Positions 23,480 to 34,536 are shown, numbered from the stretch's first letter. The stretch is 64,000 nt of DNA from Zopfochytrium polystomum (GCA_025765615.1 JAIVFJ010000127.1:124001-188000); one strand, 5' to 3'. Notes: a model not told the origin generated them from the letters alone. Program-made: numbers and translations.

Positions 23480-24420
23480 CCTGCAATTAGTAGAATTTTC
23501 GATCCAATTTCGCTCGTGGCGTTGCTCGATGCAGCTGTCACGAAATTGCAAGGTCTTCAGATTCCAATCAACAATACGATTGAACTTCTCCTGCCAATCC
23601 AAGAATAATGTCATGTGCAATGAGTGTTGCAACGAAGTCGTGAATGAAATCCAATTTTCCAAATGAAAATTCCAACTGTTTGTGTGAAGATTACAACTTT
23701 TTTTGTTGTATGGTACTAACTTTTCACTGATCAAGGAATGGCTAGCTCCGGAATCAACAAGTATTTTACCAGATTTGAAACTCCATGAAAAACTAATAAC
23801 TTCGTGAGTCAGCACTGTGAGTCAGCACTGTGTGAAACATGGTACAAATACATCTCATACTGTGGGGATACTGAAGTCTGCTGAATGTCAGAAGAGCAAC
23901 AGCCTTGTTGTACGCTAAAGTCAGCAGAGGAAGTTTGAATTGACCCAGTTTTGACATTTGGCTCAAGTCATGTTCTATCAGATCGCGAGCGAAAGGGTCC
24001 GCCAGAGTTGATGGGCCCGTCCTGTAAGCCCTGTACAAATCCAAGAAACGAACGTAGGGTGTTTACGAAAGATGGCAGGTTCACCACCTGCATGAAATTC
24101 GTACAGCAAGGATTCCTCATGGCAGTGTGAAAGGTACTCTCTGACAGCGGTCTGACATTCGTTGAGATAGCAACTTCAAACACGAACTGTTGAAAGACGG
24201 CTTGTGCGCGAATCATCGCCGGCACGGACGCAGCAACAATAGCCAGCAACTGAACGTCCGAGAGTTCGATTTGAACAGGCGCCGGATGCGACGATGAGCT
24301 GGCAGCAGGAAGCGACGCCGGGCCGGCGGTGGAAAGCGGTGAGCCAACGGTGGGGTCCAACGACAATGACGACAACGGCGGGAACTCCGTGTGATACGCA
24401 GCCAGCGATACAGTGGACAT
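23480..24420 (-). pseudogene. Ty3-like retroelement remnant: gag-like region and retropepsin
   Basis: Downstream on the minus strand, about 23810-23560, ILVDSGASHSLISEKLV is a retropepsin active site. It is followed by TLFLDWQEKFNRIVDWNLKT, the flap and WL...IDW end typical of Ty3/gypsy proteases. Upstream, 24420-23830, an Ala/Ser-rich N-terminus (MSTVSLAAYHTEF) and a helical part (FARDLIEHDLSQMSKLGQFK) may be gag, but are broken by a frameshift near 24040. No reverse transcriptase is seen. A 14-bp tandem duplication (GTGAGTCAGCACTG) lies at 23803-23830 between the two parts. The protease call is moderate, the gag call weak. Confidence 0.5.
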
Positions 24421-25145
24421 AGGTATTGTAGCTGAGGGAATGGGCGTTGTGTTAGTAGGATTCGCGAATGTAAAAGCTGATCCACCTTGTGCGGGTTGAT
24501 AATCCTAGCTGCTTCCCTCAGTCGCCTGGGTGAACGGGAACGAGATCTCTGCATTGCTGTTGAGCATGACGCTCGTGGCGCTGTGTATGGTGGGATTGGG
24601 CTGACATTGTCGTCAAGGCCGACATTGGGAATCGATCTGGATGCTGGAACGAACCAGCTATCCACTGCTACCAAATGTGAGGGAGCTGCGGCGCTGCGCA
24701 GCAGGGTCACGAAGATCTGTGGAAGCGGGTGTAGCCAGGCTGCACAGTTGCTTCACCGTTATTGAGGCCACATCTTCGCAATTTCGCCAAACACCAGTGC
24801 CATCAATATTGCAGTGGCTTCGCCTCAACCATCAGTCTCGCCATCACCACCATCGTTTGGCCGAGAAAACCGTTCTGTTTCCATTCTCATATTCATCACC
24901 ACCACACAAAGAGAGACAAGTAAACAAACAATAAAATTAAGGGTCTTGCTAGAACCAGCCCTCCGCGACAAGGAGAAATTACCAGCCCTGCCGCCCCCCC
25001 ACATCCCCTTCCAGCCCTTTTCTTGATTTTTCAATTCTTTATTTTCTTTCCATTTTGGGAGGGAGCGCTCTAACCACTGAGCAAGGAAGTCCTGTGCAGG
25101 AGTTGAGCAACAACTGTGTCATTTGGTCTGCAGCTGTTGTAAAGA

Positions 25146-25196
25146 ATAATAATACTAATACTGATACTAATAATAATAATAATAATAATAATAATA
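25146..25196. repeat. (TAA)n microsatellite
   Basis: A TAA trinucleotide run, interrupted at its left end. Confidence 0.9.
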
Positions 25197-25869
25197 GATC
25201 AAATAATAATAGTGGCAGGTGACATAGGCATGACAACAAGTGTCAGTTGGTGGCTTATGCAGACAACCAATAATAATAAATAATAAATACAGTGGAGTCC
25301 AAGCTGAATGCGTGTATAACGCACTTCAACACAGGTGGATGATCCTCACAATTATCAGTGAAAAAATGTGTATACACTCTTTTATTTGAGGTCGCGGGGA
25401 TTGGCGTGCGCAACTTCCGATCGGGCAGCGAGCATTGGCTGTATCCGAGCCTCGGCGCATTCCGGCACCTGCTGCTTTGATCCTGTACCGCATTTGTATG
25501 TACTCGGAGTCATTTAGTGAGGGGGTGCTGGTGAGGGGCACCTGGTGTGTGTGTGTGTGGACTGATGTGGCTGGGTGAGAAACTTCGTATACATATTAAC
25601 TGTCTTATTTAGCCCCGCAGTTTGTGCCAATTGTCACGAGCCCGCCGCAGGCGGGTGAGTACTATTAATCCACAAACAAACGGACCCCCCAGGCTGCTGA
25701 CAAGTCCTTAGATTTCATCCACCAATCTAAATTCGAGTTGCAACCCCTAATCTCATGGTGGGCCTGAGCGAAGAAAACAAGTTTCGCATTGTATCTCCTG
25801 TTTGTCTGTCTGTCTCTCCCCCTCGCTTCTGTCCGTGCCTGACTGTCTGTCTGACTGTCTGTATGTCTG

Positions 25870-25873
<4 letters not shown>

Positions 25874-25944
<71 letters not shown>
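25874..25944. repeat. (CT)n microsatellite
   Basis: A CT run of about 71 bases, flanked on the left by TCTG repeats. Confidence 0.97.
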
Positions 25945-25955
<11 letters not shown>

Positions 25956-26078
25956 GAGCGCTCTGTCCGTCTCGGCCAAAGGCCGCGAGGGCGGCAGGAA
26001 TTCCGCTACAATAGTTCTCCACGTACTTTCCTGGTGATGCAGTGGCTGGAGCCGCTGCATTGTTGAAATTGAATAGTA

Positions 26079-26660
26079 GATTGCGGCTGGAGGTTGCGAA
26101 TCTAGCTGCACTTTGCTACCACTATCAGGTGGCAGTGATGGAGAATTAACAGAAAAAACACGCTTGTAGTTTGAAAATGAATATTAGATTGCAGCCAACA
26201 GCTGCAAATCTAGCGGCGGCTTTGCTGCCGCTATATCAGTCAGCAGTGATGGCATTAGCGAAAAATAAGTTTTTGGGCTATCTCCAGTCAAGCTCAATTA
26301 GCTGGGAAAAAATATAGCTTCCAGCTTCAGCAGGAATAATGCCATTTGTTCAGTTTTGCAAGCAACATATTTTGTTGAATGCAGCATCTTCATGAGTGAG
26401 AGAGCAAAATGAGAAGTAAAAATGGTTATGGCAGTAGCTTTTTTTTGTGTTTTTGGAAAGAATGATGAGACTGCAGCCAAAGGCTCCAAATCTAGCAGCA
26501 GCTTTGCCATTGCTATATCAGTCCGCTGCTATGGCAACTGTCAGAGCAAGAAAAAATGTGTGTGGCAATGGCAATAAAGGATGAGTTGCTGTGACAAAGG
26601 TGTTCAAAATGATGATTGCAGCCGTCAGCTGCGAATCTAGCAGCAGCCTAGCTGCTGCTA
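26079..26660 (+). repeat. Cluster of four 47-nt double-hairpin repeat units
   Basis: Units at 26079-26125, 26187-26233, 26469-26515 and 26614-26660 are each exactly 47 nt. Each starts GATTGCAGC (or a variant), pairs with GCTGC(A/G)AATC after a 4-5 nt loop, and is followed at once by a second hairpin TAGC...GCTA with a 3-nt loop. The unit at 26614 has a perfect 10-bp second stem (TAGCAGCAGC / GCTGCTGCTA). The unit at 26187 has the same stem with a G-C for A-T exchange and one G.T pair. After each unit comes a loosely conserved CAGTGATGG. Units at 26079 and 26469 have weaker stems. No coding sense is seen. Confidence 0.85.
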
Positions 26661-26683
26661 CATCTGGCCGCAGTGATGGTAAA

Positions 26684-26982
26684 TGTCAGGAACAGGGCAG
26701 GGCAGGACAAGGCAGACAAGGAACTGAGAGGAGTGATGATTGTATTGGAAACAATAATTCAGTTTAGGGATGGGACAGGTCCCCCATCCCCCTTTTATAC
26801 CTTTGGAGAGTATTCCTTGTCAAGACTCAAAGAAAGTTCCAGAAAGAGCAATTAGTAATACAATGATACCAATGACAACAAGGCAAGTCAGGAAAGCAAA
26901 GAAGGCTCCAGAAGGTTCCACAAGGTTCCATGAAGGAATGTTCTAGAAGGTTCCAGAGGTTTCCAGAGGGTGATTCATAACA
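26684..26982 (-). mobile_element. Solo LTR, 299 bp, with 5-bp target duplication GTAAA
   Basis: The element has TGTCAGGAAC...GATTCATAACA ends, that is TG...CA termini. GTAAA occurs on both sides (26679-26683 and 26983-26987). It is the inverted relative of the LTR at 56117-56426, sharing the repeated TTCCAGAAGG-like motifs and the TTTTATACCTTT/AAAAAGGTATAAGAG TATA-like block. No internal retroelement sequence adjoins it. It interrupts the double-hairpin repeat region. Confidence 0.88.
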
Positions 26983-27044
26983 GTAAACAGAAAATTAGCT
27001 ATTAACACAATTATGGTGTTGAAGTTGAATAGTCCTGTTTGGTG

Positions 27045-27170
27045 GAAGTGACTGGTTAGCAGCAAGAGGCACAAGATGGACCCGAACCTATTGTGACTGT
27101 CAGTTATTGTCATGATGCCCATGGGAGAGCGAGCCACCGCCAATGCAGACCTCGGCACTGGCTTGCACTG
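27045..27170. repeat. Dispersed repeat shared with 21435-21553 and 40455-40595
   Basis: The segment contains GACTGGTTAGCAGCAAGAGG and CACAAGATGG..GAACCTATTG, also present at two other places in the window, one of them inverted. Confidence 0.75.
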
Positions 27171-27449
27171 CTGACAAATACTCCAAGTATTAAGTGGAAT
27201 GAAAACCCGGTGTTAACAGTTTTCCTCCTCCTCTGCTCAAGCAGATAATATAGGAGAGGTTTTTACTCTGTGCCAGTCACGCTTGCCTTGCAACTATTAT
27301 AGCATGCATATCATCATTATGTGTCAATTATTCATGACAGAGTTTTTCTCTTTCTCTCCAAGTTGGGGAGAAGGACCACCCACAAACACACATCTCCCAC
27401 TTCATTCACACCTTCCACTCACTCACTCAGAACAGACTGTTTACAAGTA
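27171..27449. repeat. Dispersed repeat, inverted relative of 40187-40454
   Basis: Both copies share, in opposite orientation, the blocks CAGTTTTCCTCCTCCTCTGC, CATGCATATCATCATTATGT, GGGGAGAAGGACCACCCACA and a terminal (CACT)n-GTTTAC. Together with the adjoining dispersed repeat it forms a unit of roughly 400 bp. Its nature is unknown (LTR or non-autonomous element). Confidence 0.75.
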
Positions 27450-27599
27450 GATTGCAGCTAAATGCTGCAAATGTAGCTTCAGCTTTGCTCCTGCTATCAG
27501 GTGGCAGTGATGCAGAATTCACAAAACATGTGAATAGGTTTGGCAGTGAGTAGATTGCAGCCTAAGGCTGCGAATCTAGTGGCGGCTTTGCCGCCACAA
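27450..27599 (+). repeat. Two further 47-nt double-hairpin units
   Basis: Units at 27450-27496 and 27553-27599, each 47 nt. The second has a first stem GATTGCAGCC / GGCTGCGAATC with one bulge. Its second stem is GTGGCGGC / GCCGCCAC with loop TTT, fully Watson-Crick although its bases differ from the units at 26 kb. The DNA after each pair (CAGGAATAATGCC, AATGCAGCATTTT) is also similar to that after the first cluster, so about 350 bp appears to be a direct repeat of 26075-26430. Confidence 0.85.
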
Positions 27600-27799
27600 A
27601 ATCAGTTGCAAGTGAAGGCAAGAGCAAGGATAAAAATTTTGTTCGGTATCTCCAGCGCAGTTCAATTACATGGGAAAGAGACCTGCAGTTTTTGGCAGGA
27701 ATAATGCCCTTTGCTCCATTTTTGGCAAGTGATATTTTTGTTTAATGCAGCATTTTATGCTGGATTATTGTCACACATGCGGGCGAGCTGCAAGGCTCT

Positions 27800-29070
27800 G
27801 CCTTAAGATATCTTTTGGAATATTTTTTGGAATATTTCCGAGCTGCACAGCAGGGAGGACATTTTCGATTGGTGAATTCAGGGAGCCAATCATCAATTCG
27901 CTCGAGGGTTTTCCCTGAAACAATTAGACAACACCAAGGGAAAAAACAAAATATTATACCACAAAATGAGCAACTGTCGGGAGGGTGCGACCACTTTCCT
28001 TGTCTTGTTGGGGTGATGAAATTTTATTTTTGATGCCCCCACGACAGCATCAGGATGTTGGGTGAATGTCTGCAGGCTGCCAATGCTACCCCAGCATGAT
28101 CAATACCCATGTCAATGAAATCCCCTTGGAGCTTTTTGTAAGAGTGAGATGCACCATTTAAACAGATGGCGAAGCCTGGTGAAGAAAAAAAAAAGATGAC
28201 CCCCACCCACCCCTCAGAGGGGTGTGGGTGAGCGCAAGCCTCAGCGACTTGCGAGACTGATGTTGTTCCCACGATCTGTTCAGCGCACGCAAAGCATCTG
28301 GCCCTGCGCCCACGCAAAGACAACTGACACAGCACCTTCAATACGATGCAGCAGCAGCTCCCTGGTGGTAAACACCCTCCCATGGGATCCATCCGATCCA
28401 TCCACCGAATCTGAGAATTGGTCATAATAGCTCGACCTGATGCGGTCAAGCTCGCAGAGCCCCAAGCACTGGTGGCGGCCACGGTCCATAGCGTCACAGT
28501 GACAACGCTATCCCTGCGGTCGCTGGACGCAATCGTGCACGGCGTGCTGGCGCTCCGAGGACGCGTTCCTGCCTGAGCGCATGCAGTACAGCTCCTTGCA
28601 GCGGTGTTACTGTTGTGCAACCTGCTGACGTAGCTGTTACAGTAACGCGATCGACGTGGCGTGGGTCAGGGGAGAGAAATTACTGGAGTGGTGCAGGAGC
28701 AGCTGCCAGCATTGAACTGGTGTGTGTGTGAGGCTGCGACGAATGGGGCAGCAGTTTTGCCATATTGATCAATAATAAAGAGACTGCCTCATTTCAAATG
28801 TGTCATTGGTGCGAAAAAATTGTTGCTCAATAGGGAGAATGGGGTGAGTCCACAGCATGATCGCTGCATCCCAATCACACCTTCATGATGTCCCCAGGGC
28901 ACAAGAAAAATGTTGGGCTGACGAAAAAATTTTAGACGAAACGCGTCCGTCTGACATGATTGCCAAAATTCTAAGGATGTCTGGGTCGCCATGTCACCAG
29001 GACATTTCTTCGGCTTGGTCGACCTTTTTCTTTCCTTCTGGGGGTTGGGCTGACAGGCAGAGCTCGAAAT
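27800..29070. other. Unassigned repeat-region DNA
   Basis: Minus-strand open segments are present, for example 28270-28490 with RRSRIRSSYYDQFSD-like and FTTRELLLHRIEG sequence in two frames, and 28789-28992. They are protein-like in parts but broken and not recognised. They may be remnants of one transposon family. Confidence 0.3.
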
Positions 29071-29770
29071 CTACTTGCTCTCGCCGTTCGCGATGCTTGT
29101 GTCCTCCACCTCCTCGAGCTTGATAAACACGTCATTGAGGATGGCCTGCTCCAGACAGATGGACGTTACGCTGGGGAGCGCGCCGGGCGAGGGCGTCGCC
29201 GAGCGCGTGGAACGTGGCGGTGAGGTCTGCCGGGTTCTCCAGGTCGGCGTTGGGGAGGGCCATGCGGACCAAGTCGACCAACGAGGAGGAGGCGGTCGCT
29301 TGCGGGTGGCGCTGCTGCCGCAGCTGCGGCGGTGTCGTGGGCTGGGGAGACCTCTTGGCCGTCAGCGGCAGCGGCGACAAACAGGACCGTTTCGTTATTG
29401 CGCGCCATCGCCGTCTTCTTCTTGGCCCTCGACGTATGTGTTTGGGACGGATTGGCAGACCACGCGTAGGACCGCCAGCAGCTCGGACGCAGCCATGGCG
29501 ACCCATGACAATGACGCGTTCGCCGAGGGCCTCGGCCTCCTCCATCGAGTGGGTTGTGAGAAGGATGGCGCAGCTGCGGCGACGGCGGCCCGATTCGGAT
29601 GACCCGCCGGCAACGGCACAAAGGAGTCGCCAGACGGAGGCCGTGGCTGTCACGTCCATTCCAGTGGTGGGTTCGTCAAGCAGCAAGATGGCTGGGGCGC
29701 CAACGAGTGCGCACGCAACAGTGAGCTTTCGCTGCTCGCCGCCGGAAAGAGTCTTAGACTGAGCAGAGTG
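29071..29770 (-). pseudogene. ABCA-type ABC transporter, truncated C-terminal pseudogene
   Basis: The minus strand reads the ABC signature LSGGEQRKLTVACALVG, then Walker B AILLLDEPTTGMD and the H-loop TTHSMEEAEALGERVIVMGR, all in one frame. The typical family ending, LNDVFIKLEEVEDTSIANGE then stop at 29071-29073, is present in a different frame. At least one frameshift therefore separates the two, within 29180-29520. Upstream of the signature the sequence is unrelated, so Walker A and all membrane segments are missing. The piece is embedded in transposon debris and looks dead. Confidence 0.8.
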
Positions 29771-29859
29771 CTTGGCAGGCGCAAACTACATCAAGTCCGT
29801 CGACCTTGACAGAAGCCGTCCGCAGGGCAGTTGTCTGGGGCGCTGGATTACCCATATCT

Positions 29860-30116
29860 CGCGGCGAGGTGGTAAGGTGGAACGATTCACAGTAGCTCCG
29901 ACTCTACTGTCCCCGCCAAAACTACTCAACATACTTTCCAAGGATGCCGTCCACGTTTGTCACCTGCTTGAGTGGTTCAGCTATCCTCAACCGGTTCCAA
30001 CCCAGCTCTTCTGTAACAACCTCGGGACCGTTCGCAACACTGTTGAGGTGGCGCACGCCACCACACAAACCACCTGGACTTTCAGTATCTATTATCCAGG
30101 TAACCCTAACCCTGCC
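29860..30116 (+). pseudogene. Possible Ty1/copia RNase H remnant
   Basis: LPTQLFCNNLGTVRNTVEVAH-like sequence with an upstream HVCHLLEWF resembles the P..L.CDN....I..NP.H part of copia RNase H. It is short and without other domains, so weak. It directly adjoins the truncated ABC transporter piece. Confidence 0.35.
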
Positions 30117-31045
30117 TAATCCGGCGAGGTCTTGTGTCTGTTGATCATGTTCCACCACATCGTATGGTCGCCGATATATTGTGAAAATGAGCCGCGACAG
30201 CTCAGACGCACAACGTGTTTCGTTCAGGGTTTGACTGTGTGGTTGTTTTTTTTTTCTTTCTTTTTTTTTTTTTTTTTTTTCTTTTCCTGTGTGAGGCTGT
30301 GTCCGTATGAGGTTCTCTCACACACACCGTGGTTACCATTACATCACCATTTTGCATTGGGTCTTGGTGCGTCCCCAATGTCTACAGTGGTATGCCCACA
30401 CTGAAGGCCCTGATGACGTAACACCAAATTACCATCCACTGGTGTCCGCTAAACCAGCGACCACCAACACAACAGCCATCATGCCAACCACAAGAAGCTG
30501 CAAGACAACGGCCTCGGCAAAGAAGGCCCACATGGACAAGGCCGACGCTGAAGACCCAATTGAATCTCTTGATGAAGAAGAAGTTGGTTAGTCCAGATCT
30601 CTGCTTTTCTGCAATAGCCCGAGCTGCGAGCTGCAGCAAGAGTAGTTTTTTGCTGTCTCCACCTGAAATTTCGGTAAATCATTGCTCAAAACGGATTGAC
30701 ACTGAACAGTCTATGAGATTTGACTGCTCAAAATCACAAGCCGAAGATGTGATATTATGGTTATCATCAGGTGATCTCCATCAGTTTTGTTTGGATCTGA
30801 CACCACATCCTCCAACGGGGGGTAATTGCTTCCTCTTTGCATTCCCCTTGACTACAGACTGCATCAGTTCATGCAAGCAGTCACATGTGAACGAGGTACA
30901 ACCGTCTCTGCAGCAGCCCCAAAACGAAAGACTGGCGCTGATGATCGAAAGCATTTGTTTGGTGCGGAACTGCTGGATCTGGAGAAAATTGATTTTTTGT
31001 CTACTCCTGTTGTCCCGCTTTCTGTCTACGTCTTGCTGCTGCTTT

Positions 31046-31123
<78 letters not shown>

Positions 31124-31510
31124 CCTCTCTCTCCCTCTTTTCTCCCACTGTCGCTTCGCAAGCCTGAGCGCGCAAGAGGACCGAGCCGTCCCGCTCTCTC
31201 GCGCTCCATCCCCATTCCTGCAGCAGGAGCCGTGCCGCCTTTGATCCCCCACCCGCCGCCCTCTTCTTCAGCAGAAGACCCAACGCTGTCTCACCGCGGG
31301 CCTGGCGGCCGCCGTTGTTGCCAAAAGCTGACCGCCATAGAACCAGAACAGAGCCTTGCGTCTCTTCCCCTTCCACTCCACTCCCACTCTGTGCCTTTCC
31401 CTCCCTCTCTCTCGCAGTCTCTTTCGGCCTCTCTTCCTTTTTTTCATCGCTTGATCTCCAAGGTCTGCTTTTGCTCTGCTGCCAAAACGAAGTAACATCG
31501 TCCTCGTCCG
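30117..31510. other. Upstream region of the BEM1-like gene, with a (CT)n tract
   Basis: A poly-T run lies at about 30245-30285. A short open stretch at 30481-30590 (MPTTRSCKTTASAKKAHMDK) has a GTTAGT donor-like end, but no continuation was found. CT repeats fill 31050-31131. The last 350 bases before the ATG are pyrimidine-rich and probably are promoter and 5' UTR. Confidence 0.45.
31050..31131. repeat. (CT)n microsatellite upstream of the BEM1-like gene
   Basis: A CT run with one GCT and two CCCT interruptions. Confidence 0.95.
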
Positions 31511-34282
31511 ATGCCTACACCACGGAAGGATACCCCCCGTCGCTACAGCCCATCTCGGTCCCGGTCCCGTTCCAGCTCTCGCTCATTCGGCGATGACCGC
31601 TACGCAGGAAGCAATGCTGACAATAGCCGCCGCAGATATAATGACTATGCCGAGGACGGACACGACGATCGGTACGACGACCGCTACAGCGACCGTTACG
31701 ATAGGACCAATGCCGCTAAATACAATGACCATGACAATGAGTACGATGATCGTTATGACGACCACCGTGATGAGCGTTTGGAGGGCAGCAGCACCAGCAA
31801 ATTTAAAGGAATTGAGTCCGCTAATCGTGACAGTGGGGACGATGAATACTTTGACAGTCGCGGCAATGCCGAAAGCGTTGTTAGATATGGAGTCAAAGGC
31901 AGAAACTCCGACAATTACGATCCCCCGCGTAAAGATGAGGGCTACGGGAGGAAGGATAGCGCCGACACATACAAGAAAGGTAGACGACACCCAGAGGAAC
32001 TGCAAAATCGTGGACGGAGCGGGTCTCGTGAACGAGCCGCTGCACTTGCAGGAGGGAAACTGCCCCCCAACACAAGAAGTCGAAGCAGAAACCAATCCCT
32101 TTCAGGCGAAGAAGATGATTACCGTTTGGGCACGTCTTACGACCGGAAGAATTCAGCGGGACGCAATCCGGCTGCCAAGCAACAGCAAAATCATGGATAC
32201 GCTGAGGAGAGGACCGGGATCACGAAGCGTCCCGCCGCGCCCCCGGAATCATCAGTCGATACGGTGAGCCTAGCAAGGAGTCCGTCGCAGAAACTTTTAA
32301 GAAGCCCTTCCCAAAAGGCACCGTTTTCCGACACTCGTAAACCCTCTATTACGCAAGCCGGTACTGGTCGGAAAGAGTCTGCAGACAGAGGTGCCCCAAA
32401 AAGTGCGACGGTACTTGGTGTCCCTAAACAATTCGATTACGTCGACGAAGAAGATGACGAGGTTCCAATATACTCGATCCAGCCGATGGCCCCTCGACCG
32501 GTTGATGACCGCCGCTCACCGCGTAGACCTTCTGATGATAAGCCTACTTCTCGACGTGCTGCTGATGACGACTATTTTGGACGTCCCGCTCCTTCACCAC
32601 CAAGAGGACCTCCATCGGCGAAGATTCCAATGGAAGCAGGGTTGACTCGGTCGGCCTCCAACCATCGCCCGTCGGATGAACGCGGCATGGCAGTCATCCC
32701 ACTTCGGCCTCCTCCCCGCCAGGACCATCTTCGAGGAGGACCGCCACCTCCAGTATCCCCGGGCGGAGGGATTCGATCTCCCCCAATTCTTTCTCCAAAG
32801 AACGAACGGTACGAGGACATCGCTGTGCCTCTACAATCAAGCTCGCAACCCCCCACGCCAGTGCTGTCTCCCACTTCGCCAGCGCCGCAAATGCCCCCTT
32901 CCCTTCCAATGCCGGGAGGTCCAGGGCCAGGAATGGGTCAGCGCTCTGCAACACAACCCATGCGCCGCGGTAACACAACAAGGCAAGGCCCGCCCGGTCC
33001 GGTGCTTGTCCCCAGCACACCTCGAAGCTCCTCACATCCGAAGGCTCTGTTCAACCAACCTCCTTCTAAAGTTATCAAAGCGATCAGTGACTACCGTGCT
33101 AAGACACCGTCGGAACTGTCGTTCCGAAACGGAGACTTCTTCTATGTAAGACAAGCAGCGAATAGCGAAGCTATGGACCTACTCAGCTAACTAGTGGCAC
33201 TTTTCCAGGTGGTCAGTGAGTCGGAATTCTATTTTGAAGTGACAAACCCCGCAGAAAAACGCCGAGGACAGGTCCCAAAAGACTGTTTTGAAAGTCTCGA
33301 AAGAGCAGCCCAGCGCATTAATGAAAGAGCGCGGGAGGCTGCTATGGACCCAACTGGTCCACCGCTGCGCGTCCAAGCGCCACCTCACATAATCCAAAGC
33401 AGCAGCGCACCGCCTATCAGCGCAAGGTCATCCCCTCTCTCTCCTCGATCCGGTAGCAGCAACACCCCACCAAATATCTCGCCGACCGGTCCAGTCGCCC
33501 GCGCCCAGACTGGCGGCGGAGTTGGGCCAGTTCGCCCAATCAATCCATCGAGCATCACCGCCGTCACAGTCACAAACGTTGAGCTCCGTGGGGACAACCT
33601 GCAGTGGTTTACGATCGAATGTCACCAGATCCGCGACGCCGGACCTCCCTTCGTCCTTTTTCGTACCCACGACGACTTTTGGGCCCTACAAGTCGCTCTG
33701 CTGAGCCTGTATCCACGCGAGGCTGGACATGGTCACAGCGGCGGTGTCGGTGATGGCGGCACGGCAGGCCGGGTCATACCCTTTCTCCCGGCGCCGTCGC
33801 GGGACTTCAGCCTTGGTGCGACGAGCGCCCGTCGAATGCAACTCGAAGCGTACCTACAAGAGCTTATCCGTGCGTTCCGCTCCTCCCGAGCTCTCTCGGA
33901 CGCGGGGGTAGCACGCAGGTTCTTTTCGGTGCGACCAGCAGAGAAGGGTGATGTTGACGATGCAACTGTGCGAGAGCTAGGACTCGGTGAAATGCCACGA
34001 ATGGACGAACGGGTTCTCGCTGCAGCGGGTGGCCAGCCGGGAACGGTTAAGGTGCGCATCAATATGGGCAAGGAGAAGGGCCTTATTGCTGTGCGCGTTC
34101 AGGACACCATCCGATTTAACCGGCTGCTGGACATTATTGAGGACGAGTGCAGAAGGACCGTGTACGGAGTCTCCTTTATGGATGAGACAAACTCTCTTAT
34201 CCGCTTACGGGGAGACGACGACCTTCGGCTGATTATTCGGACGAATCCGTTAAATCTCATGTTCTTCCCGTCCTACTCATAA
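31511..34282 (+). CDS. BEM1: BEM1-like polarity scaffold: SH3-PX-PB1 (902 aa)
   Basis: Exons 31511-33145 and 33209-34282; the 63-nt intron (GTAAGA...TTCCAG, with CTAAC) lies inside the SH3 domain. Residues 1-60 are Arg/Ser dipeptide-rich and the next 450 are disordered, with acidic Asp-Arg-Tyr repeats and Pro-rich motifs. The SH3 domain starts near residue 518 (VIKAISDYRAKTPSELSFRN) and ends GQVPKDCFE. A PX domain follows (DNLQWFTIECHQIRD, FRTHDDFWALQVALL), then a C-terminal PB1 domain (TVKVRINMGKEKGLIAVRV ... LIRLRGDDDLRLII). Yeast Bem1 has two SH3 domains; only one is seen here. The family links Cdc42, its GEF Cdc24 (through PB1) and PAK kinases at growth sites. In fungi a related scaffold also serves NADPH oxidase. 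Confidence 0.88.
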
Positions 34283-34536
34283 TGCCTCAGTGAAACTGGC
34301 GTGCGCCGCTTTCTTCAACGTGATTGAGCTTTCTGTTGTTTGCAGCTACTTGAGTCGAAAATTGACTATTCGCTGCTATTTGTACGATGCCTCTTTACCA
34401 CCATGTGCATGACATTCTAAGTCGACTGCACAAAGGGAAAAAAAAATTCTGTCGTTGTAAGCGCACTGCACTGAGTTCGCGGTTTATTTACAAGACAAGG
34501 TGGCAGTGACAGGTAGATTGGGGAGCGATGAACAAT
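34283..34536. other. 3' region between convergent BEM1-like and SDS22 genes
   Basis: 254 bp between the two stops, with an A run near 34438-34447. Confidence 0.6.

Larger units (their letters stand above)
24421..26078. other. Low-complexity and repeat DNA, no gene recognised
   Basis: It holds an AAT/TAA trinucleotide run (about 25146-25196) and a CT run (25874-25944). Minus-strand Arg/Ser-rich open sequence at 24480-24710 could be an upstream exon of the gag-like frame. A degenerate tRNA-like A box lies on the minus strand at about 25060-25090. Confidence 0.4.

Noticed and set aside
23803..23830. 14-bp tandem duplication GTGAGTCAGCACTG
   Set aside because: Considered as a target duplication, but nothing lies between the copies; a simple local duplication.
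25060..25110. tRNA-like A box on the minus strand (TTGCTCAGTGGTTAGAGC)
   Set aside because: No anticodon arm and no B box follow, so too degenerate to call.
26079..27599. CRISPR-like array of repeats
   Set aside because: Repeat units are variable, spacing is irregular (about 100-800 bp) and each unit is a double hairpin; the context is eukaryotic.
30100..30116. TAACCCTAACCCTG, telomere-like
   Set aside because: Only two repeat units with no further array; expected by chance or as debris.
30781..30885. Minus-strand GNAKRKQLP piece resembling the pogo N-terminus
   Set aside because: Only about 30 residues, with no catalytic part; noted under the pogo-like remnant but not annotated separately.
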